From NCBI GenBank assembly GCA_030527765.1, contig JAUNAE010000052.1:1-14902 (forward strand): a stretch of 14,902 bases of DNA, read 5' to 3'. The translations under genes and the position numbers were made by a program. The DNA comes from Eubacteriales bacterium (GTDB lineage: Bacteria; Bacillota_A; Clostridia; Lachnospirales; Lachnospiraceae). The notes beneath the pieces were generated by a model. The model did not search any database. It was not told where the DNA came from and worked only from the letters and a program-made list of their open reading frames with translations. Of this stretch, positions 1 to 7,304 are shown piece by piece. The stretch's first letter is position 1. The number at the start of each line of letters is the position of its first letter.

Positions 1-2584
1 TCGACGATTCAGTCAGATCGTTTTGAGCCGCTTCAAGCTCGTTCTGCGCGTCGGCAAGATTTTTGGAAACTTTTTCAAACTCCTCTTGTGTATGATTTGT
101 ATCATTTAAGACCTTATCATATTCATCTTGTGCCTTTGTAACTTTCTTGCTTGCTTTTTCGACTCTCCCTAACGCTGTGTTGTACGCTTCATTGGCTTCA
201 TTTAATTCGCCCTGAAGGTCCTCTAGCGTCATTTCTGCTTCAATTTGCTTCTTCTGTGCCTCAATCACTTTGTCGATAATGTCTTTGTATGCTTCCATGT
301 AGGCTTTCGCCAATGTCATGTCTTTCATACTCTTAACATAATCTTTGATTTCTTGCGTTCCCTTGTTGAGCTTTCCTGTTGTTCCCTCAATCTCTAGCCC
401 CAGCTCCGGATAGATCGAATTCAGTTCTTCGACTACAGTCATCATTCGAACCTGCTCTTCTGTGGTAAGAGAAGACTTATTTGTCAATACGTCAAGCTGT
501 TTAACAAGCTTTTCGGCAAGTGCAGATTGTGCAACCGCGTCTGAAATCGAATTAGATGCAGCATCGTATGCGCTTTTCATCGCATCGCCTGATTCATTTA
601 ATGCATCACGCGCTTCTTTTGCCTGCTCCGATGTTTCTCTAATCTTGTCATTAAAATCATCTGATTCACCTGTCGCTTCGCTAGTGCATAATGCATAGGT
701 CCCTATCGCTGCTGCCACGAGCCCGATAGCGATTGCAACGGCTCCGATAGGATTCGCGGCAAGTGCCCCGTTGAAGAGGAGCTGGGCCGCCGTAGCTACC
801 TCTGTTGCTGTCGTCTCTGCAATTGTTGCGGCAGTATTTGCCGTAGTTACAGCAGTATTGATCTTCTTATAAGTGATAGCTGCATTTCGAATCGTAGCCA
901 GTTCAGCCAGAACAGGGATTGCTTTTGATGCAGCCGTCGTTCCCGCTCCCAATAATCCAATTGTCGTTTTGATTGGTTTTGGTGCGTCATTAATGCTATC
1001 AACAAATTTCGAAAAAGCATTGGACGCTTTTGTATATGCTGGCGCAAGCGTTGATAGTGTTGACTTTGCAAGCTGTGATCCGGATGTCTTTAATTTATTC
1101 TGCGCAATGGTCATCTCGTCCCATGCGTCCATTGTGGTCTCGTAGGTCGTTTCGACGATGCCGGAATAATTTTCTGTCGCCTGTGACAGCTCTTTAAGGT
1201 TGATCGTGCCGTTTTTGAGTGCCGGATACACCCTCGCTGCTGCTTTTGAGCCAAACAGCTCCGTGGCAATCCTCATTCCCTCTGTGTCATCCGTCGCATT
1301 AACAAGCTGGCTCTGTAAATTTTCAAGTGCTGTGCTTAGTGGCATACCTTGCTTTGTCGCATTGTTAAGAGCTTTGCTCAGACCATTCATCACTGCTGAA
1401 GAATCTGTTCCGGACATCTCCAATTCCCCAAGAAACTCAAGAGAACCATATGCATCCGCTCCTAGCTCCTGCAGCACTGTCGCGTTTGAAACCAATGAGT
1501 TCTGCAGAGTGTCCATAGACACACCTGTGCGCTGGCCAACGCTGGTCATTGCATCAAGCAGATCTCCCGCCTCTGAAGCGTCCATATTAAACGCTGCCAA
1601 ATCCTTCTGGACCATATCAATGGATGTGTTGACATCCGTTTCATTAATATCGGCAAACTTCAGAAACTTAGAAGACAATGCTTCCAATTCATCTCCGGTA
1701 TAGCCAAACCTTGTGTTGACTTCTCCAACGGCTGTGCCGACATCGGACATATCACTTGACATAGATCCAAAAATATTATTGGCAACATCCTCCAACTCTT
1801 CTAACGTCTTGCCTGTTGCACCAGTTTTCTTGATGATTGCATCATAACCTTCGTCGAGTTCCTTTGCTGCATTATATGCAGCTTCCGCAACGCCTGATAC
1901 CTTATCCGCTAATTGGGGAAGAATGTCTGAGATTGCTTTTGAGCTATCCATCAATGCAATTTCGTCAACAAAGCCTTCCGTCAGATCCTTTGCTTGCTTT
2001 ACTTCCTTGCCATAATTATCGATCGATGTTGCACAGTTATCTGTAGCTTTCTCAGCTTCAGACATGTATTTCTCGTTTTGAGCAAGCGCATCATTGGTGT
2101 TTGCAATATCTCTTTCCGTGTCATTGAGCTGTGTCTGCCATCTGCTCACAGATCTCTCTGCGGATGCATAGGCAGTTGTGCTCTTTTCCACTTTGTCTGA
2201 CAGCTCATCCACCTTTTTCTGCTGAGCATCAATTTCTTCATTTGTTGCTGTCCCTGAGGACTTCATACGGTCAAGCTCGTCCCTTGCCTCTTCAAGCTCC
2301 TTGCTGTACTTGTCAAGATTCGTCCCAGCTTTTTCGTACTTTTCCTTTTCAGCGTTCACAATTTTCTGCAACGCTTCCGATTTTTGTTTATGTGCATCAA
2401 GAGTGCGCTGTAAGATGTCGTGTTTTTGCCGAAGTGCATCCAGTGAGTTTGCCTGCCCCTTAAAGACTGTCGACGATAACTTTAACTCAGAATCAAGCTC
2501 TTTTAATGACTGCTTTGCACTCGTGACTGCACTTTTAAATTGCTTTTCGCCATCCAAGGCAATTGTTGCGCCTATTTTACTCAT
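1..2584 (-). CDS. Tail tape measure protein, TP901-type (partial, C-terminus off window)
   Basis: The frame is open from ATG 2584-2582 to the left edge: 861 codons with no stop, so the gene runs out of the window. The protein sets tail length and helps DNA delivery. The start reads MSKIGATIALDGEKQFKSAV, typical of Firmicutes tape measures. About residues 10-250 are rich in Glu/Lys/Gln/Ala and look coiled-coil. About 270-480 resembles the TP901 core domain (segments such as GEVNTRFGYTGDELE and NALNNATKQGMPLS-like helices). About 604-631 is a Gly/Ala hydrophobic stretch (ANPIGAVAIAIGLVAAAIG), the membrane-active segment usual in this family. About 700-861 is again coiled-coil. A weak Shine-Dalgarno (GAGG, about 8 bases upstream) precedes the ATG. 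It follows the tail chaperone genes as expected, but a terminator hairpin and a small membrane gene separate them. Confidence 0.93.
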   Translation of the reverse strand, partial: MSKIGATIALDGEKQFKSAVTSAKQSLKELDSELKLSSTVFKGQANSLDALRQKHDILQRTLDAHKQKSEALQKIVNAEKEKYEKAGTNLDKYSKELEEARDELDRMKSSGTATNEEIDAQQKKVDELSDKVEKSTTAYASAERSVSRWQTQLNDTERDIANTNDALAQNEKYMSEAEKATDNCATSIDNYGKEVKQAKDLTEGFVDEIALMDSSKAISDILPQLADKVSGVAEAAYNAAKELDEGYDAIIKKTGATGKTLEELEDVANNIFGSMSSDMSDVGTAVGEVNTRFGYTGDELEALSSKFLKFADINETDVNTSIDMVQKDLAAFNMDASEAGDLLDAMTSVGQRTGVSMDTLQNSLVSNATVLQELGADAYGSLEFLGELEMSGTDSSAVMNGLSKALNNATKQGMPLSTALENLQSQLVNATDDTEGMRIATELFGSKAAARVYPALKNGTINLKELSQATENYSGIVETTYETTMDAWDEMTIAQNKLKTSGSQLAKSTLSTLAPAYTKASNAFSKFVDSINDAPKPIKTTIGLLGAGTTAASKAIPVLAELATIRNAAITYKKINTAVTTANTAATIAETTATEVATAAQLLFNGALAANPIGAVAIAIGLVAAAIGTYALCTSEATGESDDFNDKIRETSEQAKEARDALNESGDAMKSAYDAASNSISDAVAQSALAEKLVKQLDVLTNKSSLTTEEQVRMMTVVEELNSIYPELGLEIEGTTGKLNKGTQEIKDYVKSMKDMTLAKAYMEAYKDIIDKVIEAQKKQIEAEMTLEDLQGELNEANEAYNTALGRVEKASKKVTKAQDEYDKVLNDTNHTQEEFEKVSKNLADAQNELEAAQNDLTESS

Positions 2585-2593
2585 CTAAAAGCC

Positions 2594-2625
2594 TCATAAT
2601 AAAAGGACGCCTCTAAGGCGTCCTT
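2594..2625 (-). terminator. Intrinsic terminator between the small membrane gene and the tape measure gene
   Basis: On the minus strand AAGGACGCC (2625-2617) pairs perfectly with GGCGTCCTT (2611-2603) around a 5-base loop, followed by TTATTAT. The stem is 9 bp with a T-rich tail. It ends only about 10 bases before the tape measure ATG, so it would attenuate tape measure transcription rather than end the late operon, unless antitermination operates. Confidence 0.75.
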
Positions 2626-2647
2626 ACACTTCCGCAATAATATGTGT

Positions 2648-2860
2648 TTACCATTTCAAATATCCGATTTTTATTAAGTTCCATGTTATGGCGCACATCT
2701 TCCAAACGAATACTATTATAAATTCGAATACTACAAAAATAGCTGTTGCAATAATACTAGCTCCAAGACATGACAGAATATCTGATGCCCCCATCATAAT
2801 CCCTACAAACATCACCATCCAGTATACGATCGCTAACGATACTAATACTTTCCTCTTCAT
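2648..2860 (-). CDS. Small two-span membrane protein, moron-like
   Basis: This is a 70-aa protein of unknown function. The ATG at 2860 is chosen because GGAGGT lies 7 bases upstream; an in-frame ATG at 2953 would add 31 residues that overlap the gpT reading frame and has no such site. Residues 5-24 and 33-53 are strongly hydrophobic with few charges, so two membrane helices are likely, with a basic N-terminus (MKRK) and Lys/Trp-rich C-terminus. By hand count the 2641-2880 stretch is about 35% GC, against more than 50% in the major tail gene nearby. A small membrane protein between tail chaperone and tape measure is unusual. It has a TATAAT box in front and a terminator behind. A role in superinfection exclusion is possible but is inference only. 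Confidence 0.7.
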   Translation of the reverse strand: MKRKVLVSLAIVYWMVMFVGIMMGASDILSCLGASIIATAIFVVFEFIIVFVWKMCAITWNLIKIGYLKW

Positions 2861-2887
2861 ATCAGCACCTCCATTTCTCTTGATATT

Positions 2888-2916
2888 ATTATATCGCTTC
2901 CATGAAGGACTTCTAT
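2888..2916 (-). promoter_or_regulatory. Possible promoter for the small membrane gene
   Basis: A perfect TATAAT lies at 2893-2888 on the minus strand, about 28 bases before the membrane-gene ATG. The hexamer 17 bases upstream (2916-2911, ATAGAA) is a poor -35, so a promoter is only suggested. Confidence 0.35.
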
Positions 2917-3532
2917 AGGCATAATGCCGATTGTACTTCTTGCTTTTCGGCAAAAATCATTCTCTTAATCTGCATATTGTAGCGTGACCGGTAGATTTCA
3001 CTGATTTCGCACCATTTGGAATATGTCATCCTTGCCGCTTCTTCTTCCGTATACCCCACGGCCATCGCCTCAAATACCGCTACGGGAAATTCAATGGCAA
3101 AATGGTGATCTTCCTTCGTCTCGACGGGCCGATAAGAGGCGTCTAATTCTTCCTCCCTCGACCGGCGATAAAATTTTTCATGTACTCGGCATGGACGAAT
3201 TCAACAATCTCATAGAGCGAGTATTCACCCTGCATTTTCAGCTCATCCAATGTCGGGAGTGTGATTTCACTTGCCGTCACATATGCTCCCTCCTCCATCA
3301 TCATGAGAAGCACAGAGCATGCAACATTGATGTCCGGAATCTTTTTTCCGTCCTTTGCGCGATCTCTGTCACCGTTTTCTGCAAAATATGGCTCGATTCC
3401 CAGGAGCTTGTCCTCAAACACGATCAGATCTTCGTATTTATTCTGGATCTGCTCCAGTACCCTCATATCGCAGACATATGGGAATTTGTCTTTCCCAAAG
3501 CTGATATATTCCGGTTTTACTTTTTCAAACAT
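2913..3532 (-). CDS. Tail assembly chaperone gpGT (product of a -1 frameshift from gpG)
   Basis: Siphophages commonly make a long form of the tail chaperone by ribosomal frameshifting; the T part recruits tail tube protein to the tape measure. Here a -1 shift at 3170-3176 joins gpG residues 1-121 to an 85-residue extension read from 3170 to a TAG at 2915-2913, giving about 206 aa. The extension begins YRRSREEELDASYRPVETK and contains AVFEAMAVGYTEEEAARMTY. It has no ATG until well inside, and the frame is closed upstream by TGA codons shortly before the slip site, so it is not a free-standing gene with a good start. Position between major tail protein and tape measure is the standard place for G/GT. 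The fusion itself is predicted, not proven. Confidence 0.75.
3143..3532 (-). CDS. Tail assembly chaperone gpG (short form)
   Basis: This 129-aa protein sits directly after the major tail protein and before the tape measure, the invariant location of the gpG-type chaperone that binds the tape measure during tail assembly. The sequence is acidic and helical (MFEKVKPEYISFGKDKFPYV at the start; NVACSVLLMMMEEGAYV in the middle), as in Firmicutes tail chaperones. It ends MKNFIAGRGRKN at TAG 3145-3143. A GGAGG lies close upstream of ATG 3532 (6-10 bases). Family assignment rests mostly on position, length and the frameshift partner, since this family diverges fast. Confidence 0.75.
   Translation of the reverse strand: MFEKVKPEYISFGKDKFPYVCDMRVLEQIQNKYEDLIVFEDKLLGIEPYFAENGDRDRAKDGKKIPDINVACSVLLMMMEEGAYVTASEITLPTLDELKMQGEYSLYEIVEFVHAEYMKNFIAGRGRKN
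3170..3176 (-). promoter_or_regulatory. Programmed -1 ribosomal frameshift site (A AAT TTT)
   Basis: Read in the gpG frame, codons 119-121 are AAA AAT TTT; the heptamer A AAT TTT fits the canonical X XXY YYZ slippery pattern. A slip back by one base puts the ribosome in the 85-codon extension frame. It is 8 sense codons before the gpG stop, a usual spacing for phage G/GT. Confidence 0.7.
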
Positions 3533-3548
3533 TCACGCCTCCAAAATA

Positions 3549-3582
3549 GCCGCGCAGAAGTCCTTCGCGACCGCTGCGCAGC
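3549..3582 (-). other. Stem-loop after the major tail protein gene
   Basis: In the 59-base gap before gpG, GCTGCGCAG (3582-3574) can pair with CTGCGCGGC (3557-3549), 9 bp with one G-U, around a 16-base loop; TATTTTGG follows. It resembles an attenuator or mRNA-stabilising hairpin that would keep tail tube expression above that of the chaperone. The T-tract is too short for a confident terminator. Confidence 0.45.
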
Positions 3583-3591
3583 TGCTCTCCC

Positions 3592-4125
3592 TTATGCTGT
3601 AAACTTGCCCTCGATCCATGTGATTGCATCCGCCTCTGTGTCGCAGATCTTGTCAAACTTCCAATCTCCGTTATCCAGTGCAAGTGCGCTGCCTTCCAGC
3701 GAAGGTGTATTGTAGGTGATGCTATCGCCCTTCGTCTCGTAGGACTTGCCGGGCTCCGCGAATTTCACGCGCGGAAGGAATGTCGCGACGTACTTTTTTA
3801 CGCCGTCAATCTTTTCAACTCCGATGAATCCAAGTCCAACATACGGCACCTCGTCATATGCGTTGTAAGTTGTCTCGTCTACATTCAACGCATGTCCAAA
3901 CATAGATTCGTTAAATTTCACAGGAACAGTAGTTGTTCCAAGTGTGACAGTGGCGTCAATGAATTCTCTGTCTTCCTCGCATTTTGTGTCGTCGCCGTAC
4001 AGCGCTCCAGTTGCGTAGTTCGGTGTTACTTCAATGGATACGGCCTTGCCAAGAGTAGCATGCGTATCATATCCTGTGTCTGTCTTCTTTCCAACAAAAG
4101 GTTTTCTAAGTCCGATATTTGCCAT
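3592..4125 (-). CDS. Major tail (tube) protein, phi13-type
   Basis: The 177-aa product forms the hexameric rings of the tail tube. The N-terminus MANIGLRKPFVGKKTDTG and phrases such as YVGLGFIGVEKIDGVKKYVA and FLPRVKFAEPGKSYETKGD match the beta-rich phi13-family major tail proteins of Gram-positive siphophages (known family pattern; no search was possible). Length is usual. The ATG follows the TAA of the tail terminator gene directly (TAAATG), and GGAT/GAGAGGA sequences in the end of that gene supply the ribosome site, so translation is coupled. It is followed by a stem-loop that may set its higher expression. GC is clearly higher than in the membrane gene downstream. Confidence 0.88.
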   Translation of the reverse strand: MANIGLRKPFVGKKTDTGYDTHATLGKAVSIEVTPNYATGALYGDDTKCEEDREFIDATVTLGTTTVPVKFNESMFGHALNVDETTYNAYDEVPYVGLGFIGVEKIDGVKKYVATFLPRVKFAEPGKSYETKGDSITYNTPSLEGSALALDNGDWKFDKICDTEADAITWIEGKFTA

Positions 4126-4467
4126 TTAATTATCCTCTCCTTCTTCATCTGCTGTCTGCAGCGTAAGATGTCTTGTGTTTCCCTCAATCGAATTATTTAC
4201 GATCTCGGGATAATTTAGCCCGTATTTCACGAGCGCGTCCTGCAGTTTTCTTCGGATCTTAATAAATCCCTGGTCATGAGGCATGAATAAATGCACATAC
4301 ATTCCCATTGATGTTTCCTGCACCTCATCATCTGCAGACAGCCTTACACGTTCGTCAAATACATTTGCGACCACATATGTTTTTTCTTTTCCTGTATAGA
4401 CTGTATCGCCTGCATAATAGATACCGCATTCATTACATGCAGCTCTCACTTTCTGATAAGCATTCAT
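4126..4467 (-). CDS. Putative tail terminator / tail completion protein
   Basis: The 113-aa protein lies between the gp10-like gene and the major tail protein, where siphophages of this layout encode the tail terminator that caps the tube and joins it to the head. The sequence has an N-terminal helix (MNAYQKVRAACNECGI), a beta-rich centre and a helix near IKIRRKLQDALVKYGLNYP. These resemble the alpha/beta fold of the family, but I recognise it by position more than by motif. It starts at an ATGA overlapping the previous stop and ends flush against the next ATG. Confidence 0.6.
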   Translation of the reverse strand: MNAYQKVRAACNECGIYYAGDTVYTGKEKTYVVANVFDERVRLSADDEVQETSMGMYVHLFMPHDQGFIKIRRKLQDALVKYGLNYPEIVNNSIEGNTRHLTLQTADEEGEDN

Positions 4468-4865
4468 AATTTCAGATCCTTTATTTCTTTTTCAAAGACT
4501 TCCTTCATTGTTTTTTCAACTGCAGTTTTTGCCGCTCTTGTCCCCGGAGCTATTACGGGTGTGGCTTTCTGCTTTGATGTGCCAAATTCCAGATAAGCCA
4601 TTTTTTCCATGTTTCGGACTCCTTTTGAGTCCTTGCCTGTTGGTCTTACTGTTACATAATGGCCATCTTTGTTTTTGCCCACCTTTGTCTTTTTGATCGA
4701 TCCGAGCATAGATCCTTTTCTGTAATGAGGCGTAGCGGCAGCTACAATTTCATCTTGCAGGATCGGAGCCGCTGCTTCCAGCATCTTAGGTGCAATTTCA
4801 TCTACTTCCAACGCATCAAGCCCTTTAAAAAGGTCATCCACGCCTTCATAGTCCAATCTTGCCAT
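4464..4865 (-). CDS. HK97 gp10-family head-tail/tail component
   Basis: The 133-aa protein contains the hallmark of the HK97 gp10 family near residues 91-107 (YLEFGTSKQKATPVIAP), preceded by a lysine-rich strand region (GSIKKTKVGKNKDG, 55-68) and followed by a C-terminal Lys/Glu helix. Family members are small neck or tail-joining proteins encoded between head closure and tail terminator genes, as here. The ATG overlaps the end of the head-closure gene by 20 bases, and GAGGTGAGAG about 8 bases upstream serves as the ribosome site. It ends in an ATGA overlap with the next gene. Confidence 0.82.
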   Translation of the reverse strand: MARLDYEGVDDLFKGLDALEVDEIAPKMLEAAAPILQDEIVAAATPHYRKGSMLGSIKKTKVGKNKDGHYVTVRPTGKDSKGVRNMEKMAYLEFGTSKQKATPVIAPGTRAAKTAVEKTMKEVFEKEIKDLKL

Positions 4866-5172
4866 GGTCTCTCACCTCTCCTGTAAGCTGGATCATATTA
4901 GCCTTGTCGGCTTTAAACGCTCTCGCAACGCTGTACTCCTTGCCGGAGGCTACGTCAAGGAAATATCCCTGCCCTGTATATGCCGCTGCAAATACCATTA
5001 CTGCCACATCTGCCTTGTAGCCTTTCTGTGTTGCAAGCTCCTGTTCTGCCCGGGTCACATCCATAACATTTGCCGGGATCTGATCTCCATATTCAATAAC
5101 GTTTCTATCAAATCCCTCATCATCAGTTACGGTATAAGTCCCGGTTGATAGACAAATTGCCCCAGTCCACAT
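4846..5172 (-). CDS. Putative head closure protein
   Basis: The 108-aa protein sits between the gp6-like connector and the gp10-like protein, the usual place of the head closure (SPP1 gp16-like, HK97 gp7-like) protein that seals the portal opening. It begins MWTGAICLSTGTYTVTDDEG and is predominantly beta with a Gly-rich strand (YTGQGYFLDVASGKEYSVAR), consistent with the small barrel of that family. Assignment is by position, size and general resemblance. The gene starts two bases after the previous stop, so it is coupled. Confidence 0.58.
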   Translation of the reverse strand: MWTGAICLSTGTYTVTDDEGFDRNVIEYGDQIPANVMDVTRAEQELATQKGYKADVAVMVFAAAYTGQGYFLDVASGKEYSVARAFKADKANMIQLTGEVRDHGKIGL

Positions 5173-5173
5173 A

Positions 5174-5464
5174 TTACCCCTCCAGCATCAGCTTAAATAT
5201 TTTGCTTCTGTACATTGTTTTGTACCTGTTTGTGTCCGATCTGTCGTTTCCTCTGTACATCTGTACGTAAAGGACAATAGCTGTGAGCGTTCGCGGATCG
5301 TATTCTTCTACGCGTTCATTGATTGGCAGGATGTCCGTAGGGACACCTGCCATTGCCATATCTTTGATCGCATCGCAAATCAGTGGCACCAGCTCAGTAG
5401 CATCATATATTGTGACGCTTTCCGGTATGCCACATCTTGCCTTAACTGCTGCCAAAACTGTCAT
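5174..5464 (-). CDS. Head-tail connector protein, gp6-like
   Basis: The 96-aa all-helical protein follows the major capsid gene, where HK97-like phages encode the gp6/gp15-type adaptor ring that binds under the portal. The pattern is typical: an N-terminal helix (TVLAAVKARCGIPES), a segment with LVPLICDAIKDMAMAGVP, then a long helix with TLTAIVLYVQMYRGND and a basic C-terminus. A good ribosome site (AAAGGAGCTGACT before ATG) overlaps the capsid stop region. Confidence 0.75.
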   Translation of the reverse strand: MTVLAAVKARCGIPESVTIYDATELVPLICDAIKDMAMAGVPTDILPINERVEEYDPRTLTAIVLYVQMYRGNDRSDTNRYKTMYRSKIFKLMLEG

Positions 5465-5475
5465 AGTCAGCTCCT

Positions 5476-6606
5476 TTATGCTACTGTGATATAACCGTTG
5501 ATCAGAGCCTTGTCGTCAACTACCTGCACATCAAGTCTCTCTGTTGCTCTGTAAATTGTCAGATCTTCCTCAAATGCGTTTACGTCTGTAGTAGCGGCAA
5601 TGTCGGATACCTTCAGAGTGATTCTTCGTCTGTCAAACAGTCTGATTGCCTCTTTCATATCGCCAAGGATGAAAGGAACCTTGTTGGCTGCAGTCTTAAG
5701 GATGTCGTTGGGCACAACCTGTACCGGCACACGTCTTGCACCTACTGCAAGCACCATATCAAAAGGTATGTTGGACAGAGCGTTAGGTGTAAGCAGAGGA
5801 CGACCATTGCCATCTGTAAGTGTGTCAAGGTAGTTGAGACCATCATCGTTTGTGACGATTGTTGTGCTGGGCGCAAATGCCTGGCCGAGCTTTGTGTTGA
5901 TTGCGGTCTTAATGCCCTTAAGGTCAGTAAGATCGGACTGTGTGAAGTTTGCGTTGATCGCATCCAAGATGATTGTATTTCTTGTTGCGATGTCTTCCTG
6001 TCCAAGCCACTCGACAAGGACGCTTGCGATGTTTGCATCAGAGTCTTCCAACAGCTCATTTGTTACAGGAAGATATCCGCCATACTTTTTAACTTTGAAC
6101 TCGACGCGCTCAAAAGAAGGACCCTTTTTCTTGCCGATCTTCTGTGCCTCGCCTACTGCAGTAAAGCCGGTGTGCTGTGCTCTTGTCTTGTAAGTGCGAG
6201 CGCCGGAAAGGGTGTTTACAGACTCTACGGTTACAAGAGACTCAAGGCTGAAGTGTGCCTCTTTGAACTCGTTAATACGTGTCTGGATATCTTCCGGGAC
6301 AGTATAGCCACCATCTGCAGGCGTGGACTCATTGTTGTTCATCACTGCAAAGCCGTGTCTTGCAGCCTCCGCAAAGTCGTGAATAGCATCTCTTTTATTA
6401 GAGCCAGACACAGGTGTTGCGTCATCCCTAATTCCATCTGCGGCGCTGTCCATTACTTCAGACATGAGGTCGAATTTTGCCTGCATCTTCTCAAGATCAG
6501 CCTTTGCAGCTTCTGCCTCATCCATCTTATCTTCTGCTACAAGGTTTACAATTTCTGTTTTTTTGTTATTGATTTTGTTTAAGAGTTCTCTCAACTTCTT
6601 ATTCAT
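5476..6606 (-). CDS. Major capsid protein, HK97 family
   Basis: The 376-aa protein forms the icosahedral shell. Residues 1-55 are a Lys/Glu coiled-coil (MNKKLRELLNKINNKKTE), the delta domain that acts as internal scaffold and is normally removed by the head protease encoded just upstream. The mature part starts around the conserved DGGYTVPEDI (98-107). It continues with a beta-hairpin E-loop region (HTGFTAVGEAQKIGKKKGPS) and the spine/P-domain segment KKYGGYLPVTNELLEDSDAN. Later strands include VQVVPNDIL and FILGDMKEAIRLFDRR, all typical of HK97-fold capsids. AAGGAGAACAAGA precedes the ATG. Length without the delta domain (about 275-300 aa) is usual. The exact cleavage site is not evident. 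Confidence 0.95.
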   Translation of the reverse strand: MNKKLRELLNKINNKKTEIVNLVAEDKMDEAEAAKADLEKMQAKFDLMSEVMDSAADGIRDDATPVSGSNKRDAIHDFAEAARHGFAVMNNNESTPADGGYTVPEDIQTRINEFKEAHFSLESLVTVESVNTLSGARTYKTRAQHTGFTAVGEAQKIGKKKGPSFERVEFKVKKYGGYLPVTNELLEDSDANIASVLVEWLGQEDIATRNTIILDAINANFTQSDLTDLKGIKTAINTKLGQAFAPSTTIVTNDDGLNYLDTLTDGNGRPLLTPNALSNIPFDMVLAVGARRVPVQVVPNDILKTAANKVPFILGDMKEAIRLFDRRRITLKVSDIAATTDVNAFEEDLTIYRATERLDVQVVDDKALINGYITVA

Positions 6607-6617
6607 TCTTGTTCTCC

Positions 6618-7304
6618 TTAGATTCCATATTTCCAGAGATCAGAAGTGATCTCTTCTTTTTTTGCATCTTTCTGAGCTTTTTGCTCTTTGGCTTTCATTT
6701 CATGCTCTGCCTGCTGCATCATTTCCGGTGTAATTCTGATTCCGCCTGCTGCCGCCGTGAGTCTTCCCCAATCGCTTTCGGCTGTTGTCCCTGTGATAGC
6801 ATCAACAAGTCCTAGCTCAAGACACTGGTTGGCTGTGAGCCATGTTTCTTTATCCATCAGACTGATTGCCTTTTCAAGGCTCATGCCGGACTTCTGCACA
6901 TAGGCCTGCGCAATTGCTTCGTCAAATGTCTTCAGCGTTTTCGCCGTTGCGGTCATGTCATTTGCGTTTCCATGTGTGATCGCGCTGACTCTGTGGACCA
7001 TGATCAATCCGACCGGTGTGATTTCGCAGTATCCGGCGCAGGCAATAATTGATGCGGCGCTACATGCCTGACCGTCAATATGGATACGCACATTGTCAGC
7101 AGCTCTGAGCAAAGAATAAATTTCCTGACCAGCAGACACTAACCCGCCGCCGGAGTTAATATATACATCCAGCGTTTCGCCGTTTTCGCGTGCGTTAATA
7201 GCTTCTGTCACCATGGACGGGCATGCACATTCCCATTCGAAATACTCATAAAATCGACGGTATTCATTTGTTACAATGTCGCCCTTGATGTTAAGTACTG
7301 CCAT
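6618..7304 (-). CDS. Head maturation protease, ClpP-type
   Basis: The 228-aa serine protease cleaves the capsid delta domain during prohead maturation. The ClpP fold is clear. YINSGGGLVSAGQEIYSLL (48-66) supplies the oxyanion and helix region. GQACSAASIIACAG (78-91) carries the nucleophile, Ser82 by alignment to the GQAAS motif of ClpP. IMVHR holds His104, and MDKETWLTANQCLELGLVD (150-168) holds the acidic residue, with Asp151 or Glu153 as candidates. The C-terminal 50 residues are Lys/Glu/Gln-rich and extra to the protease core, as in phage versions. The gene overlaps the portal stop by 14 bases and has AAAGGAGAAGAG before its ATG. Confidence 0.95.
   Translation of the reverse strand: MAVLNIKGDIVTNEYRRFYEYFEWECACPSMVTEAINARENGETLDVYINSGGGLVSAGQEIYSLLRAADNVRIHIDGQACSAASIIACAGYCEITPVGLIMVHRVSAITHGNANDMTATAKTLKTFDEAIAQAYVQKSGMSLEKAISLMDKETWLTANQCLELGLVDAITGTTAESDWGRLTAAAGGIRITPEMMQQAEHEMKAKEQKAQKDAKKEEITSDLWKYGI

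Noticed and set aside
1200..1703. 167-codon open frame on the plus strand
   Set aside because: It is opposite the TP901 core of the tape measure gene. The product is Ser/Ala/Val-rich with no recognisable domain.
3023..3715. 230-codon open frame on the plus strand
   Set aside because: It lies opposite the gpG/gpGT and major tail protein genes, has no ribosome site, and its product is low-complexity Leu/Ser/Cys sequence typical of antisense frames.
5742..6059. 105-codon minus-strand frame inside the capsid gene
   Set aside because: It is an alternative frame of a clear HK97-type capsid gene with repetitive Ser/Gln/Leu composition.
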